64,000 nucleotides of DNA from Lachnospiraceae bacterium UBA3689 (GTDB lineage: Bacteria; Bacillota; Clostridia; Lachnospirales; Lachnospiraceae), in NCBI GenBank assembly GCA_002371465.1, contig DFIU01000015.1:20785-84784 (forward strand), in the 5' to 3' direction. The notes under the pieces were generated by a model, which had not been told where the DNA came from, did not search any database, and worked only from the letters and a program-made list of their open reading frames with translations. A program made the translations under genes and the position numbers. Positions 43,102-51,446 of this stretch are shown piece after piece (positions within the stretch are counted from its first letter, which is position 1; every line of letters starts with the position of its first letter).

Positions 43102-43507
43102 GAGAAAATTAGGATAAATTTGGATCGCTTGGCATAAGGTCGAGAAGGTAGAAATTGACTTAAAACTTCAGGATTAAGATGGGAAGTTAAGAATAGACCT
43201 GAAATACCAGGGATAAGAGTGAGAAGCTGGCAATAAAACTTGAAACATCAAGATTTTGATTAGGTAATTGGAAAAAGATTGAACCTTCAGAATGAAAACG
43301 AGAAGTTGATAACGGTGTGAAAACTTCAGTAAGCAGATTGAGAGTGAAGCGTCGAGAACAGGGTTAAGTGGTTTAGAATAAGCTTAAAAAGCAGGACAAA
43401 GGTTGAGAAGCTTGGAATAGGCATAAACCGTCAGGAATGATCTTGGGAAGTTGAGAATAGACCTGAACCGCCAGGAAAAGGCTGAGATGGTTGAGATAAA
43501 AGGAGGC
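43102..43507 (+). repeat. Degenerate 40-bp tandem repeat array
   Basis: About ten units start at 43102, 43142, 43181, 43221, 43262, 43300, 43340 (short, 26 bp), 43366, 43405, 43445 and 43484. Steps are 38-41 bases except the short one. Each unit begins GAGAAG or similar, has GAATA near +11, (C)TTGAA near +18 and TCAGGA near +26. Units at 43181 and 43445 share their first 15 bases but one, then ACCTGAA. The array fills the whole gap between the amidohydrolase stop and the next gene, and the last unit merges into that gene's AAAAGGAGG. It is not coding in any frame. Confidence 0.8.
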
Positions 43508-43511
43508 AAGT

Positions 43512-44471
43512 ATGAGTGATTTTAAGGTGGGTATTATCGGTGTTGGGCATGTCGGTGCACACGTTCTCTATACCCTGGCGTTGCAGGGGTTGGCGGATGA
43601 ATTTGTCCTGGTGGATCTGGACAGCAATCTCCGCAAGGTCCGGTCGGAGCGGCGGGACGTGCTTGACAGCACGGAATTCTTGCCGCACCCGGTTAAAATT
43701 AAAGTCGGTGATTTTTCTGACCTGAGCGATTGTGATGTGCTGATTCATGCTGTCGGTGATATTATGAGTTTAAAGGGGACGCACACCAGGCTGACCGAGA
43801 TGGAGTTCAACATGCACGCCATTTACAGTTATGCGAACCAGCTGAAGGCTTCCGGGTTTAAGGGGATTCTGATCAATATTTCCAATCCCTGCGACGTCAT
43901 CACCAAGTGGCTGGACGACCTGCTGGATCTGCCTGCTGGTCATGTGCTGGGGACTGGAACGGGGCTTGATACGGCAAGACTGAAGATTCGCCTGCAGGAA
44001 CAGACCGGCGTCGATGTCAAGTCGATCACCGCCTATATGATCGGGGAACACGGCAGTGCCCAGATTACGCCCTGGAGTGCCTGCACCTTTGGAGGTCTGT
44101 CACTTAAGGAGGCGGCAAAGACGGATGAGCGTTTCCGTTTTGACTTGTCCGAAATGGAGCGGAGCGCAAGAGAAGGCGGTTGGGAGACCTATAACGGCAA
44201 GTTCTGTACGGAGTACGCGATCGCCCTGACCGCCGCCCGTCTGATGAAAGCCGTCCGTTATGATGAACATGCCATCCTTCCGGTCTCCTGTCGATTAAAG
44301 GGAGAATACGGCGAAAGCGGTATCTTTGCCGGGGTTCCGGCAAGAGTAGGCAGGACCGGTGTGGAGCGGGTCCTGGAACTGCCTTTGACTAACCAGGAGG
44401 CGGATCGCTTTCGTATGTGCTGCCAGGGAATTCGGGAGAATTTTGAAGCTTCTAAGTCTTTATTTAGATAA
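43512..44471 (+). CDS. L-lactate / 2-hydroxyacid dehydrogenase family protein
   Basis: A 319-residue NAD-dependent enzyme of the LDH/MDH superfamily. The dinucleotide loop is GIIGVGHVGAHVLYTL (residues 7-22). The catalytic Arg and Asp are in GLDTARLKIRLQ and the catalytic His in MIGEHGSAQITPWS. The mobile loop AVGDIMSLKGTHTR lacks the LDH signature (N-Q-K-P-G-E-T) and the MDH Arg; it looks more like L-2-hydroxyisocaproate dehydrogenases, which take larger 2-oxo acids. AGGAGG ends the preceding repeat array. With the aminotransferase upstream it could reduce amino-acid-derived 2-oxo acids. Confidence 0.88.
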   Translation: MSDFKVGIIGVGHVGAHVLYTLALQGLADEFVLVDLDSNLRKVRSERRDVLDSTEFLPHPVKIKVGDFSDLSDCDVLIHAVGDIMSLKGTHTRLTEMEFNMHAIYSYANQLKASGFKGILINISNPCDVITKWLDDLLDLPAGHVLGTGTGLDTARLKIRLQEQTGVDVKSITAYMIGEHGSAQITPWSACTFGGLSLKEAAKTDERFRFDLSEMERSAREGGWETYNGKFCTEYAIALTAARLMKAVRYDEHAILPVSCRLKGEYGESGIFAGVPARVGRTGVERVLELPLTNQEADRFRMCCQGIRENFEASKSLFR

Positions 44472-44623
44472 ACCGTAAATTCTTTTGTTAAGGATCGCGG
44501 TAAGAATGAAAAGCTGTACAGGCGGATCTTTCTTCCTGTAAAGTGACCGCTTTAGAAATAACCACCTCTTAAAGGCAGAAATTCGGATTGGGTTAGCAAA
44601 AGGAGAGGTTTGTATCAGATCAT

Positions 44624-44674
44624 CCGGCAACTGATACCGGGGATTTTGACAGATGGTCCGGTAAGTGATACCGG
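44624..44674 (+). promoter_or_regulatory. Twin 17-bp palindromes before the LysR gene
   Basis: CCGGCAACTGATACCGG (44624-44640) and CCGGTAAGTGATACCGG (44658-44674) are two copies of one site. The second is a perfect inverted repeat (CCGGTA-N5-TACCGG), the first has one mismatch. Centres are 34 bases apart, about three helical turns. A TTGACA (44646-44651) lies between them, so the second site would cover a promoter. Confidence 0.6.
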
Positions 44675-44742
44675 CAGCGTGCGCCGATCGTTGAGTATGA
44701 TTGGACAGGCTGAAGTTTACAGAGCATGAAGGAGGCGCAACT

Positions 44743-45693
44743 ATGACCTTACAACAGCTGCAGCAGGTGATTATGATAGCGGACTGTGGATCGATGAATG
44801 AGGCCGCCAAGCGGCTCTATGTCTCTCAGCCCAATCTGTCCGCTGTTGTAAAGGAACTGGAAAAAGAGATTGGTCTGACGATCTTTCTTCGCTCGAACCG
44901 GGGAATCCAGATTACGCCGGAGGGCAAGCAGTTCATCGGCTACGCGCGCCAGGTGGCGGAGCAGTATTCACTTTTGGAAAACAGATATATCGGCAGGGAG
45001 AACAAAAGGATCTTTTCCGTCTCCGCCCAGCACTACAGCTTTGCCGTCAAAGCCTTTGTGGAGACGGTCAAGCGGGTCGGGATGGACAAGTACGAATTTG
45101 CCATGCATGAGACCAGGACGCATACCGTGATCGACAATGTCCGCAACATGACCTCGGAGATCGGAGTTCTGTATCTGTCGGATTTTAACGCCAAGGTCCT
45201 CCATAAGATATTTAAGGAAAATAACCTGATCTTTACCGAGCTGTTTGCCTGTGATACCTATGTCTACCTATGGAAACATCATCCGCTCGCCGGGCGGAAA
45301 TCCATCTCGATGAACGATCTGAAAGAGTACCCCTGTCTTGCCTTTGAGCAGGGAAGCGCCAACTCGTTTTACTACGCGGAGGAGATGAAGAGTACCTACG
45401 AGTATGAAAAGATTATCAAGGGCGATGATCGCGCGACCATGCTGAACCTGATGGTGGGACTGAACGGCTACACCCTTTGCTCCGGGATCATCAGTGAGGA
45501 GTTAAACGGAGGTGACTATATCACGGTTCCTCTTAAGCGCTCGGAGAATGAAAAGATGCATATTGGCTTTCTCAGGCACAGAGACGGAAAACTCTCCGAC
45601 CTGGGAGAGATTTATGTGGAAGAGCTGGTCAGGCTGGCGGATCCGGATATGGTCACCTTTACCGATGAGATTAAGAAGAAGTACAGTGTGTAA
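44743..45693 (+). CDS. LysR family transcriptional regulator
   Basis: A 316-residue LysR-type activator/repressor. The winged helix-turn-helix is at residues 1-60 (IADCGSMNEAAKRLYVSQPN, LSAVVKELEKEIG), followed by a linker helix and the effector domain. The ATG at 44743 has AAGGAGG (44729-44735) 7 bases upstream; the frame open from 44701 is discarded. It may control the metNIQ-aminotransferase-amidohydrolase-dehydrogenase genes and itself. The effector is unknown. Its last codons form one arm of the terminator. Confidence 0.9.
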   Translation: MTLQQLQQVIMIADCGSMNEAAKRLYVSQPNLSAVVKELEKEIGLTIFLRSNRGIQITPEGKQFIGYARQVAEQYSLLENRYIGRENKRIFSVSAQHYSFAVKAFVETVKRVGMDKYEFAMHETRTHTVIDNVRNMTSEIGVLYLSDFNAKVLHKIFKENNLIFTELFACDTYVYLWKHHPLAGRKSISMNDLKEYPCLAFEQGSANSFYYAEEMKSTYEYEKIIKGDDRATMLNLMVGLNGYTLCSGIISEELNGGDYITVPLKRSENEKMHIGFLRHRDGKLSDLGEIYVEELVRLADPDMVTFTDEIKKKYSV

Positions 45694-45713
45694 AACGCCG
45701 GACTTCTTTTTTT
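45676..45713 (+). terminator. Terminator overlapping the end of the LysR gene
   Basis: AAGAAGT (45676-45682, inside the last codons) pairs with ACTTCTT (45702-45708), followed by a T run. One arm lies in the coding sequence. Confidence 0.7.
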
Positions 45714-45858
45714 ACATAATTATATATTTTTTATGGGATATGGTGGAAGAATTGTCTAAAAGACACTATAATAAAAGGGCTGGATTTTAAATTAGAGGGA
45801 GATATAGCACATATAGTTGTTCAGAATGATGGAAATAAGATGAACGGGGGTATCTTAC

Positions 45859-47799
45859 ATGAATCAGTCACAACTTACAGGAAAGAAACATCATAAGGGG
45901 AAAATTGCGGCAGCCGTCCTTGTCGCCGCCGCCGTCGCCTGCGGCGGCTTTTTTGCATGGAAACATTTTCATCCGGCGGAGATTGCTGATGACGGAGGCG
46001 CGCCGCAGCCTGAGTCGGTTGTCCGGACCGATATTGAGGATCTCTACAATGCGTCGGGCATTGTGATCAGTTCCAATTCCGTATCGTTAAAGGCGAGAGC
46101 CGGTGATGACGAGCCCTATCCGATCAAGGACGTCATGGTCAAGGTCGGAGATAAGGTCAAGAAGGGAGACGTTCTCTATACGCTGGATCTCAATGCGCTC
46201 ACAAAGGACATCGACAAGCAGAAACAGAAAATGGCTGACGACGGACAGGGCAATGCCATCGATCTGGGAGCTGCCGATCGGGCGGTCGCAAACGCGCAGG
46301 CGGATGCCGAACAGGCGGCGGCTGATGCGGCTCGGCAGCTGCAGCGAGCGCAGGAGGATACGAATCGGGCTCTTGACCATCAGGCGGACGCCCAGCAGAA
46401 GGTAAATGAAGCCATTCGGGCGGAGCAGAATGCGCAGGCAGCCTACGACGACGCCCAGAGTGAGTATGCAAAAAGTGATGAGGAATACGATAAGGAACAT
46501 AAGAGGCTGCAAGATGCTGTAAATAAGGCGCAGAGTAACAAGGCTACAGCAGAAGACAAAGTGCAGGTACTTGAAAATAAAAACAGCACGGACCAGCCGG
46601 CTGATTCGGCAGGGGAGGAGTCCCAAACTTCGTCTGCTTCCACGTCAAATAATACCGACAACCAGGACAGGGGTCAGACACAAGAGGGCGCTAATGGTCA
46701 GAAAAAAACGACTGTTGATGATCAGTCTGAAATAGTGAAGGCTTGGAAAGCGGTTGAAGCTGCCAATTACGCGCTGACCCGGGCACAGGATGACCTGGAT
46801 GAATATGAAAAGACCCATGCGGATGCGGAGACCCGGATGGCGGACGCCAAAGCCCGGCTGGACCAGGCTAAGGCGGATCGGGAAGCGGCGGAGGAAGCTC
46901 TGAAACAGACTGAGGATGAGGTGACCCAGGGAGTCCGCAGTCAGGAGGACCAGGCTGCGGCAGCCAATAAGGAGAGCCGGACAGCCCTTGAGAGCGAAGC
47001 GCAGGCTCGGGACAGCCAGGCTAAGCAGAAACTGGAAGTGGAAAAAAATCTGAGGGATCTGACGGAGGAACTGAAGAAGTCCCAGCAGAAGCTGGAAAAC
47101 GGTACGGTCTATGCCGCAGCGGATGGAACCATTACGGGCGTCAATATCAAGGCAGGACAGCCCTATACCGGCAACAATCCGGTTGAAATCAACAACCTCA
47201 AGCACCTGAAGGTGACCGCCAACATCGAAGAGGGGCACATTTCCGATCTCTATGTCGGGATGCCGGTTCGGATCAAGACCGATGCGACCAAGGATCGGGA
47301 GATCGAGGGGATCGTATCCTACACTTCCCTGACCCCGGTCAGCTCCAAGACGGACGCAGATCCCAGCCAGGTACAGGATACAGGAACCAATACATCCTCC
47401 AAGGCGAAGTACCGGGTTGATATCGACCTTGCCGGAGACAGCAGCCGGCTTCGGATCGGGATGAATGCCAAGATCGATTTTGTGATCGCCAGTGAAAAGA
47501 ACTGCCTGGCAGTTCCGACTTCCTGCATCACGACGGATCCGGATGGGTCCAGCTATGTGATTGTAAGCGGATCGGGAGATGTTGGCTCTGACGCCTCTTC
47601 GATGGCGGAGGGTTCTGCGGAATCCGGGGCGGAAGCCATGATCGGCGGTCAGGTTCCGGTTGAGATCGGCATTTCCGACGATTACTATACCCAGATTGTA
47701 AGCGGAGATCTCAAGGAAGGTGATCTGGTTGAAGTCGTCTCGGACCAGGAGGGCATGGACGGCGGTGAAGGCGACCAGCTTACGGGCATTTACGGATAA
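45859..47799 (+). CDS. Membrane fusion protein of a MacAB-like efflux system
   Basis: A 646-residue HlyD/MacA-type adaptor. N-terminal membrane anchor (about 12-35), lipoyl/barrel half (EDLYNASGIVISSNSVSLKA, then VGDKVKKGDVLYTLDLNAL), then a very long coiled coil (about 110-420) rich in Ala, Gln, Asp and Lys, then the returning barrel (ENGTVYAAADGTITGVNIKA) and C-terminal strands. The hairpin tip holds a low-complexity Ser/Asn/Gln/Asp insert (about residues 235-290). In Gram-positives such adaptors span the wall without an outer-membrane partner. ATPase and permease genes follow 14 bases later. Confidence 0.9.
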   Translation: MNQSQLTGKKHHKGKIAAAVLVAAAVACGGFFAWKHFHPAEIADDGGAPQPESVVRTDIEDLYNASGIVISSNSVSLKARAGDDEPYPIKDVMVKVGDKVKKGDVLYTLDLNALTKDIDKQKQKMADDGQGNAIDLGAADRAVANAQADAEQAAADAARQLQRAQEDTNRALDHQADAQQKVNEAIRAEQNAQAAYDDAQSEYAKSDEEYDKEHKRLQDAVNKAQSNKATAEDKVQVLENKNSTDQPADSAGEESQTSSASTSNNTDNQDRGQTQEGANGQKKTTVDDQSEIVKAWKAVEAANYALTRAQDDLDEYEKTHADAETRMADAKARLDQAKADREAAEEALKQTEDEVTQGVRSQEDQAAAANKESRTALESEAQARDSQAKQKLEVEKNLRDLTEELKKSQQKLENGTVYAAADGTITGVNIKAGQPYTGNNPVEINNLKHLKVTANIEEGHISDLYVGMPVRIKTDATKDREIEGIVSYTSLTPVSSKTDADPSQVQDTGTNTSSKAKYRVDIDLAGDSSRLRIGMNAKIDFVIASEKNCLAVPTSCITTDPDGSSYVIVSGSGDVGSDASSMAEGSAESGAEAMIGGQVPVEIGISDDYYTQIVSGDLKEGDLVEVVSDQEGMDGGEGDQLTGIYG

Positions 47800-47813
47800 G
47801 GAGCCCTTAAGCT

Positions 47814-48515
47814 ATGGATCGAATTATTCATCTTGAACAGATTGTAAAGAAATTTTATATCGGAACGGAAAATGAACTAAATGCCCTGGACGGTATCGAC
47901 CTGGACGTGACCCGGGGGGAATTTACCTCCATCGTTGGAGAATCCGGGTCAGGCAAGTCTACCTTAATGAATATCATTGGGCTTTTGGAGCGCCCCACGT
48001 CCGGAAAATATGAGATGCTGGGCGTCGACGTGGAGAAAATGAAGGACGACGATCTGGCGCGGGCGAGAAGCCGGCAGGTAGGCTTCGTCTTTCAGACCTA
48101 CAACCTGATCCCCCGCATGAGCGCGATTAAAAATGTCGAGGTTCCTCTCCTCTATGCGGGAATGCCGCAGGCGGAACGGACCGAAAGGGCAGAAGTACTG
48201 CTCGAAATGGTCGGCATGAAGGACCGGATGCGCCATCAGCCGGACGAGCTGTCCGGCGGGCAAAAGCAGAGGGTCGCTATTGCCAGGGCTATGGCAAATG
48301 ACCCCGCCGTCATTCTCGCCGATGAACCGACCGGTGCGCTTGACTCCAAAACCAGTCGGATGATCATGGACCTTTTTCACCAGCTCCACGAGGAGCAGGG
48401 GAAGACCCTTCTTCTGATTACCCACTCCCAGATGCTGGCGGAAGAGACCGGCAGGATCCTGACCCTGATCGATGGGAAGATTGTCGGAGAGAGGAGGGGG
48501 AATCATGCTCATTGA
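47814..48515 (+). CDS. ABC transporter ATP-binding protein (MacB/LolD type)
   Basis: A 233-residue ATPase. Walker A is GESGSGKST, the signature LSGGQKQR, Walker B VILADEPTGALDS (typical of the MacB/LolD group), and the switch His is in LITHSQM. It energises the FtsX-like permease encoded next. AAGGAG lies 11 bases before the ATG. It overlaps the permease gene by 11 bases. Confidence 0.94.
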   Translation: MDRIIHLEQIVKKFYIGTENELNALDGIDLDVTRGEFTSIVGESGSGKSTLMNIIGLLERPTSGKYEMLGVDVEKMKDDDLARARSRQVGFVFQTYNLIPRMSAIKNVEVPLLYAGMPQAERTERAEVLLEMVGMKDRMRHQPDELSGGQKQRVAIARAMANDPAVILADEPTGALDSKTSRMIMDLFHQLHEEQGKTLLLITHSQMLAEETGRILTLIDGKIVGERRGNHAH

Positions 48516-49800
48516 AAATGTACGGATCGCCTTTGCCAGTATGGCAGCCAACAAGCTGAGGACCTTTTTGACCATGCTGGGCATCATTATCGGCATCGCG
48601 GCAGTTATCACCATCATGACAGTCGGAAATTCCATCACCAGGCAAAATGAAAAGGATATGTCGGTCTTCGGCGTCAACACCATGAACGTCTATATGTGGT
48701 TCCGGGAGGACGCCCAAAACGAAGAGGTCACGGTCCCGGGGGACATGATTCCGAAATTTACCCAGGATATGATGACCAAGATGGTCAATCATTTCCGGGA
48801 TGAGATCGAGGCAGTTTCCGTCACGGTCTGGCTCGATGACGGCAGGGCAACCCTGCCGGACGGGGATGAGGAAAAGCAGTATGCAAATGTCTCTGTGCAG
48901 GGAGCCAATCCGGGCTATTTTACGGTCAACAAGGCAACCAATCCTATTATCGAGGGCCGCGCCTTTTCCAAAGATTCTTTGGGAAAGGACGACTACGACT
49001 GCGTCGTCTCGGACCGGCTGGTAAAAAATCTCTTTGACGGGGACGCCAAAAAAGCCCTGGGGAAGAAGATCAATATTAGAACCAACAAGCTGGACAATGC
49101 CTATACTATCGTCGGCGTCTATAAGGACGCCCTTTCCTCCATGAACGGGATGGGCGATCCGACCGTTTCGGAGAAGGATGTGACGACTGCCGTAATGGTC
49201 CCTTTCCAAAATGCGGTCTCTCTGTCGGAGGACCCCAATGCAAGTACGCTGCAAAACTTTGATGTCTCTGCCAAGGCGGGCACGGACGTTATGAGCTTCA
49301 GCACAGACCTCCAGTCCTATCTGCAGTCCCTGCTTCCTGAGGACAGCCAGTATGAGATCAACGTCTATACCAATCAGGAGATGATCGAGGAGACGAGAAA
49401 GACTCTGCAGCAGCTGACGCTGGCGGTCACGGCGATCGGAGCGATTGCCCTTCTTGTCGGCGGGATCGGCGTCATGAACATCATGACCGTCTCCATTACG
49501 GAGAGGACACGCGAGATCGGTACCAGAAAAGCGCTCGGAGCTCCCCGCAGGGCGATCCGGGGGCAGTTTATCACGGAAGCCGTCATCATGAGTATCACCG
49601 GCGGGCTGATCGGGACCGTCCTGGGTGTTCTAGCCGGCTTTGTCGCCTGCCATGTGATCAAGATGCCCATGTATGTCTCCCTGCAAAGCATCCTGGTTTC
49701 CTTCCTCTTTTCCTTTGGGATCGGCGTCTTCTTCGGCTTCTATCCCGCCAACAAGGCGTCCAAGATGGATCCGATCGACGCGCTGAGGTACGATAGCTGA
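48505..49800 (+). CDS. MacB-like ABC permease (FtsX family)
   Basis: A 431-residue mechanotransmission-type permease. The first helix is at residues 20-43 (LTMLGIIIGIAAVITIMTVG), an extracellular MacB_PCD domain follows (about 45-290), then FtsX helices with GGIGVMNIMTVSITERTREI and RKALGAPRRAIRGQFITEAV. ATG 48505 follows GAGGAGGGGG; the frame open from 48472 is discarded. MacB systems export macrolides, peptides or lipoproteins; the cargo is unknown here. The small gene at 49856 follows and may belong to the unit. Confidence 0.93.
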   Translation: MLIENVRIAFASMAANKLRTFLTMLGIIIGIAAVITIMTVGNSITRQNEKDMSVFGVNTMNVYMWFREDAQNEEVTVPGDMIPKFTQDMMTKMVNHFRDEIEAVSVTVWLDDGRATLPDGDEEKQYANVSVQGANPGYFTVNKATNPIIEGRAFSKDSLGKDDYDCVVSDRLVKNLFDGDAKKALGKKINIRTNKLDNAYTIVGVYKDALSSMNGMGDPTVSEKDVTTAVMVPFQNAVSLSEDPNASTLQNFDVSAKAGTDVMSFSTDLQSYLQSLLPEDSQYEINVYTNQEMIEETRKTLQQLTLAVTAIGAIALLVGGIGVMNIMTVSITERTREIGTRKALGAPRRAIRGQFITEAVIMSITGGLIGTVLGVLAGFVACHVIKMPMYVSLQSILVSFLFSFGIGVFFGFYPANKASKMDPIDALRYDS

Positions 49801-49855
49801 TAAAGAAGATCTTTGCCCTGTAAGGCGGATTGGTTGACACAGAAAGAAGGCAAAA

Positions 49856-50167
49856 ATGGAACTGAATGATTTTACAAAAAAGGAACAGGAAGAAATTAAG
49901 GCAGGACTTTCGACGGCAACGATCACGGACCGGGAGGCAGCGGATAAGATCCTGGCTCTTGTGCCGGAGGGGTGGATCAAGAAGATCCCCTTCTTCGTCA
50001 GAAAACATGCGACGACCAAGACCATCGAGCGGATTGCCAAACAATTCCCTCAGCTCTACGAGGCTGCCCGGCAGAAGGGCGAGCTTCCGGAGAAGGAGAG
50101 GGAAGAACTCAGGACGATCATTACGGACATTTTCAAGGAGAAGATGAACAAACATAAAATCAAATAA
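49856..50167 (+). CDS. Small hypothetical protein after the efflux operon
   Basis: A 103-residue, helical, charged protein without signal or membrane helix. MELNDFTKKEQEEIKAGL and REELRTIITDIFKEKMNKHK frame a middle part with Trp and Phe (PEGWIKKIPFFVRKHATTKT). I do not recognise it. It lies 55 bases after the permease and before a terminator, so it is probably the last gene of the efflux operon. GAAGG precedes the ATG. Its function is open. Confidence 0.7.
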   Translation: MELNDFTKKEQEEIKAGLSTATITDREAADKILALVPEGWIKKIPFFVRKHATTKTIERIAKQFPQLYEAARQKGELPEKEREELRTIITDIFKEKMNKHKIK

Positions 50168-50181
50168 TGAAGCAGTGTAAG

Positions 50182-50226
50182 ACAAGCCTTCCGTGGAAAA
50201 GATTCCTGCGGGGGGCTTGTTTTTTA
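50182..50226 (+). terminator. Terminator of the MacAB-like operon
   Basis: ACAAGCC (50182-50188) pairs with GGCTTGT (50214-50220) with further pairing inside, followed by six Ts. Confidence 0.85.
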
Positions 50227-50302
50227 TACAGAGATATAACCGATTCCTGTTACAGAAAAAAGGCAGGTTGATTGAAAGAGGTAGGATTCTTCTTAAAACT
50301 AC

Positions 50303-50331
50303 TTGACTAATTAACTAGTACACTATATTAT
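50303..50331 (+). promoter_or_regulatory. Promoter of the GntR-ABC operon, with near-palindrome
   Basis: TTGACT (50303-50308), a 17-base spacer and TATTAT (50326-50331). The spacer contains ACTAATTAACTAGT (50306-50319), a 14-base near-palindrome with 12 symmetric positions, well placed as the operator of the GntR regulator. Confidence 0.65.
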
Positions 50332-50364
50332 TATGGACATAGAGCAATAAGAAAGGAGAGAGGG

Positions 50365-50715
50365 ATGAAACTGGAAACGACCGTACCGATCTATCTCCAG
50401 GTTGGAGAAGAGATCAAGAAAGCGATTGTGACCGGCAAAGTAAAGCCGGGCGAGAAGCTGCCGTCCGCCAGAGAGCTGGCGCTGAAATATACGATCAACC
50501 CCAATACGGCGGCGAGAGTTTATCAGCATCTGGAACAGGAAGGAATTGCCATGACAAAGAGAGGAATGGGAACTTACGTGATTGAAAATCAGGATCTGAC
50601 CGATCAGATCAGGATCGGAATGGCGCAGGAACTGGTGTCTCATTTTGTTGGAAATATGAAGGAACTGGGCTTTTCGGAAGCGGAAATTGTCAAGTTGATT
50701 GAGGAGGAACGGTGA
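50365..50715 (+). CDS. GntR family regulator, YtrA type
   Basis: A 116-residue short GntR protein: the winged helix-turn-helix (IKKAIVTGKVKPGEKLPSAR, ELALKYTINPNTAARVYQHL) and a small C-terminal helical dimerisation tail. YtrA-type regulators repress adjacent ABC genes and respond to cell-wall-active compounds in Bacillus. GAAAGGAGAG precedes the ATG. Its TGA overlaps the ATPase start by one base, so both are cotranscribed. Confidence 0.92.
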   Translation: MKLETTVPIYLQVGEEIKKAIVTGKVKPGEKLPSARELALKYTINPNTAARVYQHLEQEGIAMTKRGMGTYVIENQDLTDQIRIGMAQELVSHFVGNMKELGFSEAEIVKLIEEER

Positions 50716-51419
50716 TGTTAGAAAGCAGAAGTGTTTCAAAGAGCTTTTTTGGAAAAACGGTCTTAAAAGATGTGGATCTTATCTTAGAGCCGGGCAAGAT
50801 CTACGCTTTGCTGGGTCCCAATGGGAGCGGTAAGACAACCTGGATGAAGCTGGCGGCATCCCTTTTAAAGCCGACATCCGGCGAGATCCTCTATAAGGAG
50901 GAACCGGTCGGACTTGCAAGCCGAAAAGAGATCGCCTACCTGCCGACCGATCCCTTCTTTTATTCCTGGATGACCGTTCAGGACGTCGGAAGGTACTACG
51001 CGGATTTCTTTGAAGATTTCCAGCCGGAAGCATTTGAAAAACTGCTTAGTAAGATGGAACTTCCTACCAATCTCAAGGTCAGGACACTCTCTTCCGGTAT
51101 GACGGCGAAGCTGAAAATTGCCGCGACTCTGGCTCGGAACGCCAAAGTCTACCTGCTCGATGAGCCCTTTAACGGAATCGACCTGCTGGCGAGGAATCAG
51201 ATCATGGAGAGCATCATTTCCTCCTTGAATCCGGAAGTGACGTTGGTTCTGTCCAGCCATCTGGTAGAAGAGATCGAATCCGTCATCGATACGTCCATTT
51301 TTATGAAGGACGGTCTCGTCGCGGAAGTCTGTAATACGGAAGATCTTCGGACACGGGAAGGTCTTTCCCTTACTCAAAAATATCGGCAGATCATGCAGAA
51401 CCGCGCAAATTTAGGTTGA
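50715..51419 (+). CDS. ABC transporter ATP-binding protein (YtrB-like)
   Basis: A 234-residue ATPase. Walker A is GPNGSGKTT (residues near 38), Walker B VYLLDEPFNGIDL, and the signature is the diverged LSSGMTAKLKIAATLA. The ATG at 50715 has GAGGAGG 7 bases upstream. With the permease it forms an exporter or an envelope-stress module; the substrate is unknown. Confidence 0.92.
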   Translation: MLESRSVSKSFFGKTVLKDVDLILEPGKIYALLGPNGSGKTTWMKLAASLLKPTSGEILYKEEPVGLASRKEIAYLPTDPFFYSWMTVQDVGRYYADFFEDFQPEAFEKLLSKMELPTNLKVRTLSSGMTAKLKIAATLARNAKVYLLDEPFNGIDLLARNQIMESIISSLNPEVTLVLSSHLVEEIESVIDTSIFMKDGLVAEVCNTEDLRTREGLSLTQKYRQIMQNRANLG

Positions 51420-51446
51420 TTTACGCAAGATAGGGAGGAAAGTAAG

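Noticed and set aside
43102..43507. The 40-bp array as a CRISPR array
   Set aside because: Units differ along their whole length with no constant repeat and variable spacer pattern, the period is too short, and no cas genes are near; the Cas4-like domain at 59473 is fused to a helicase.
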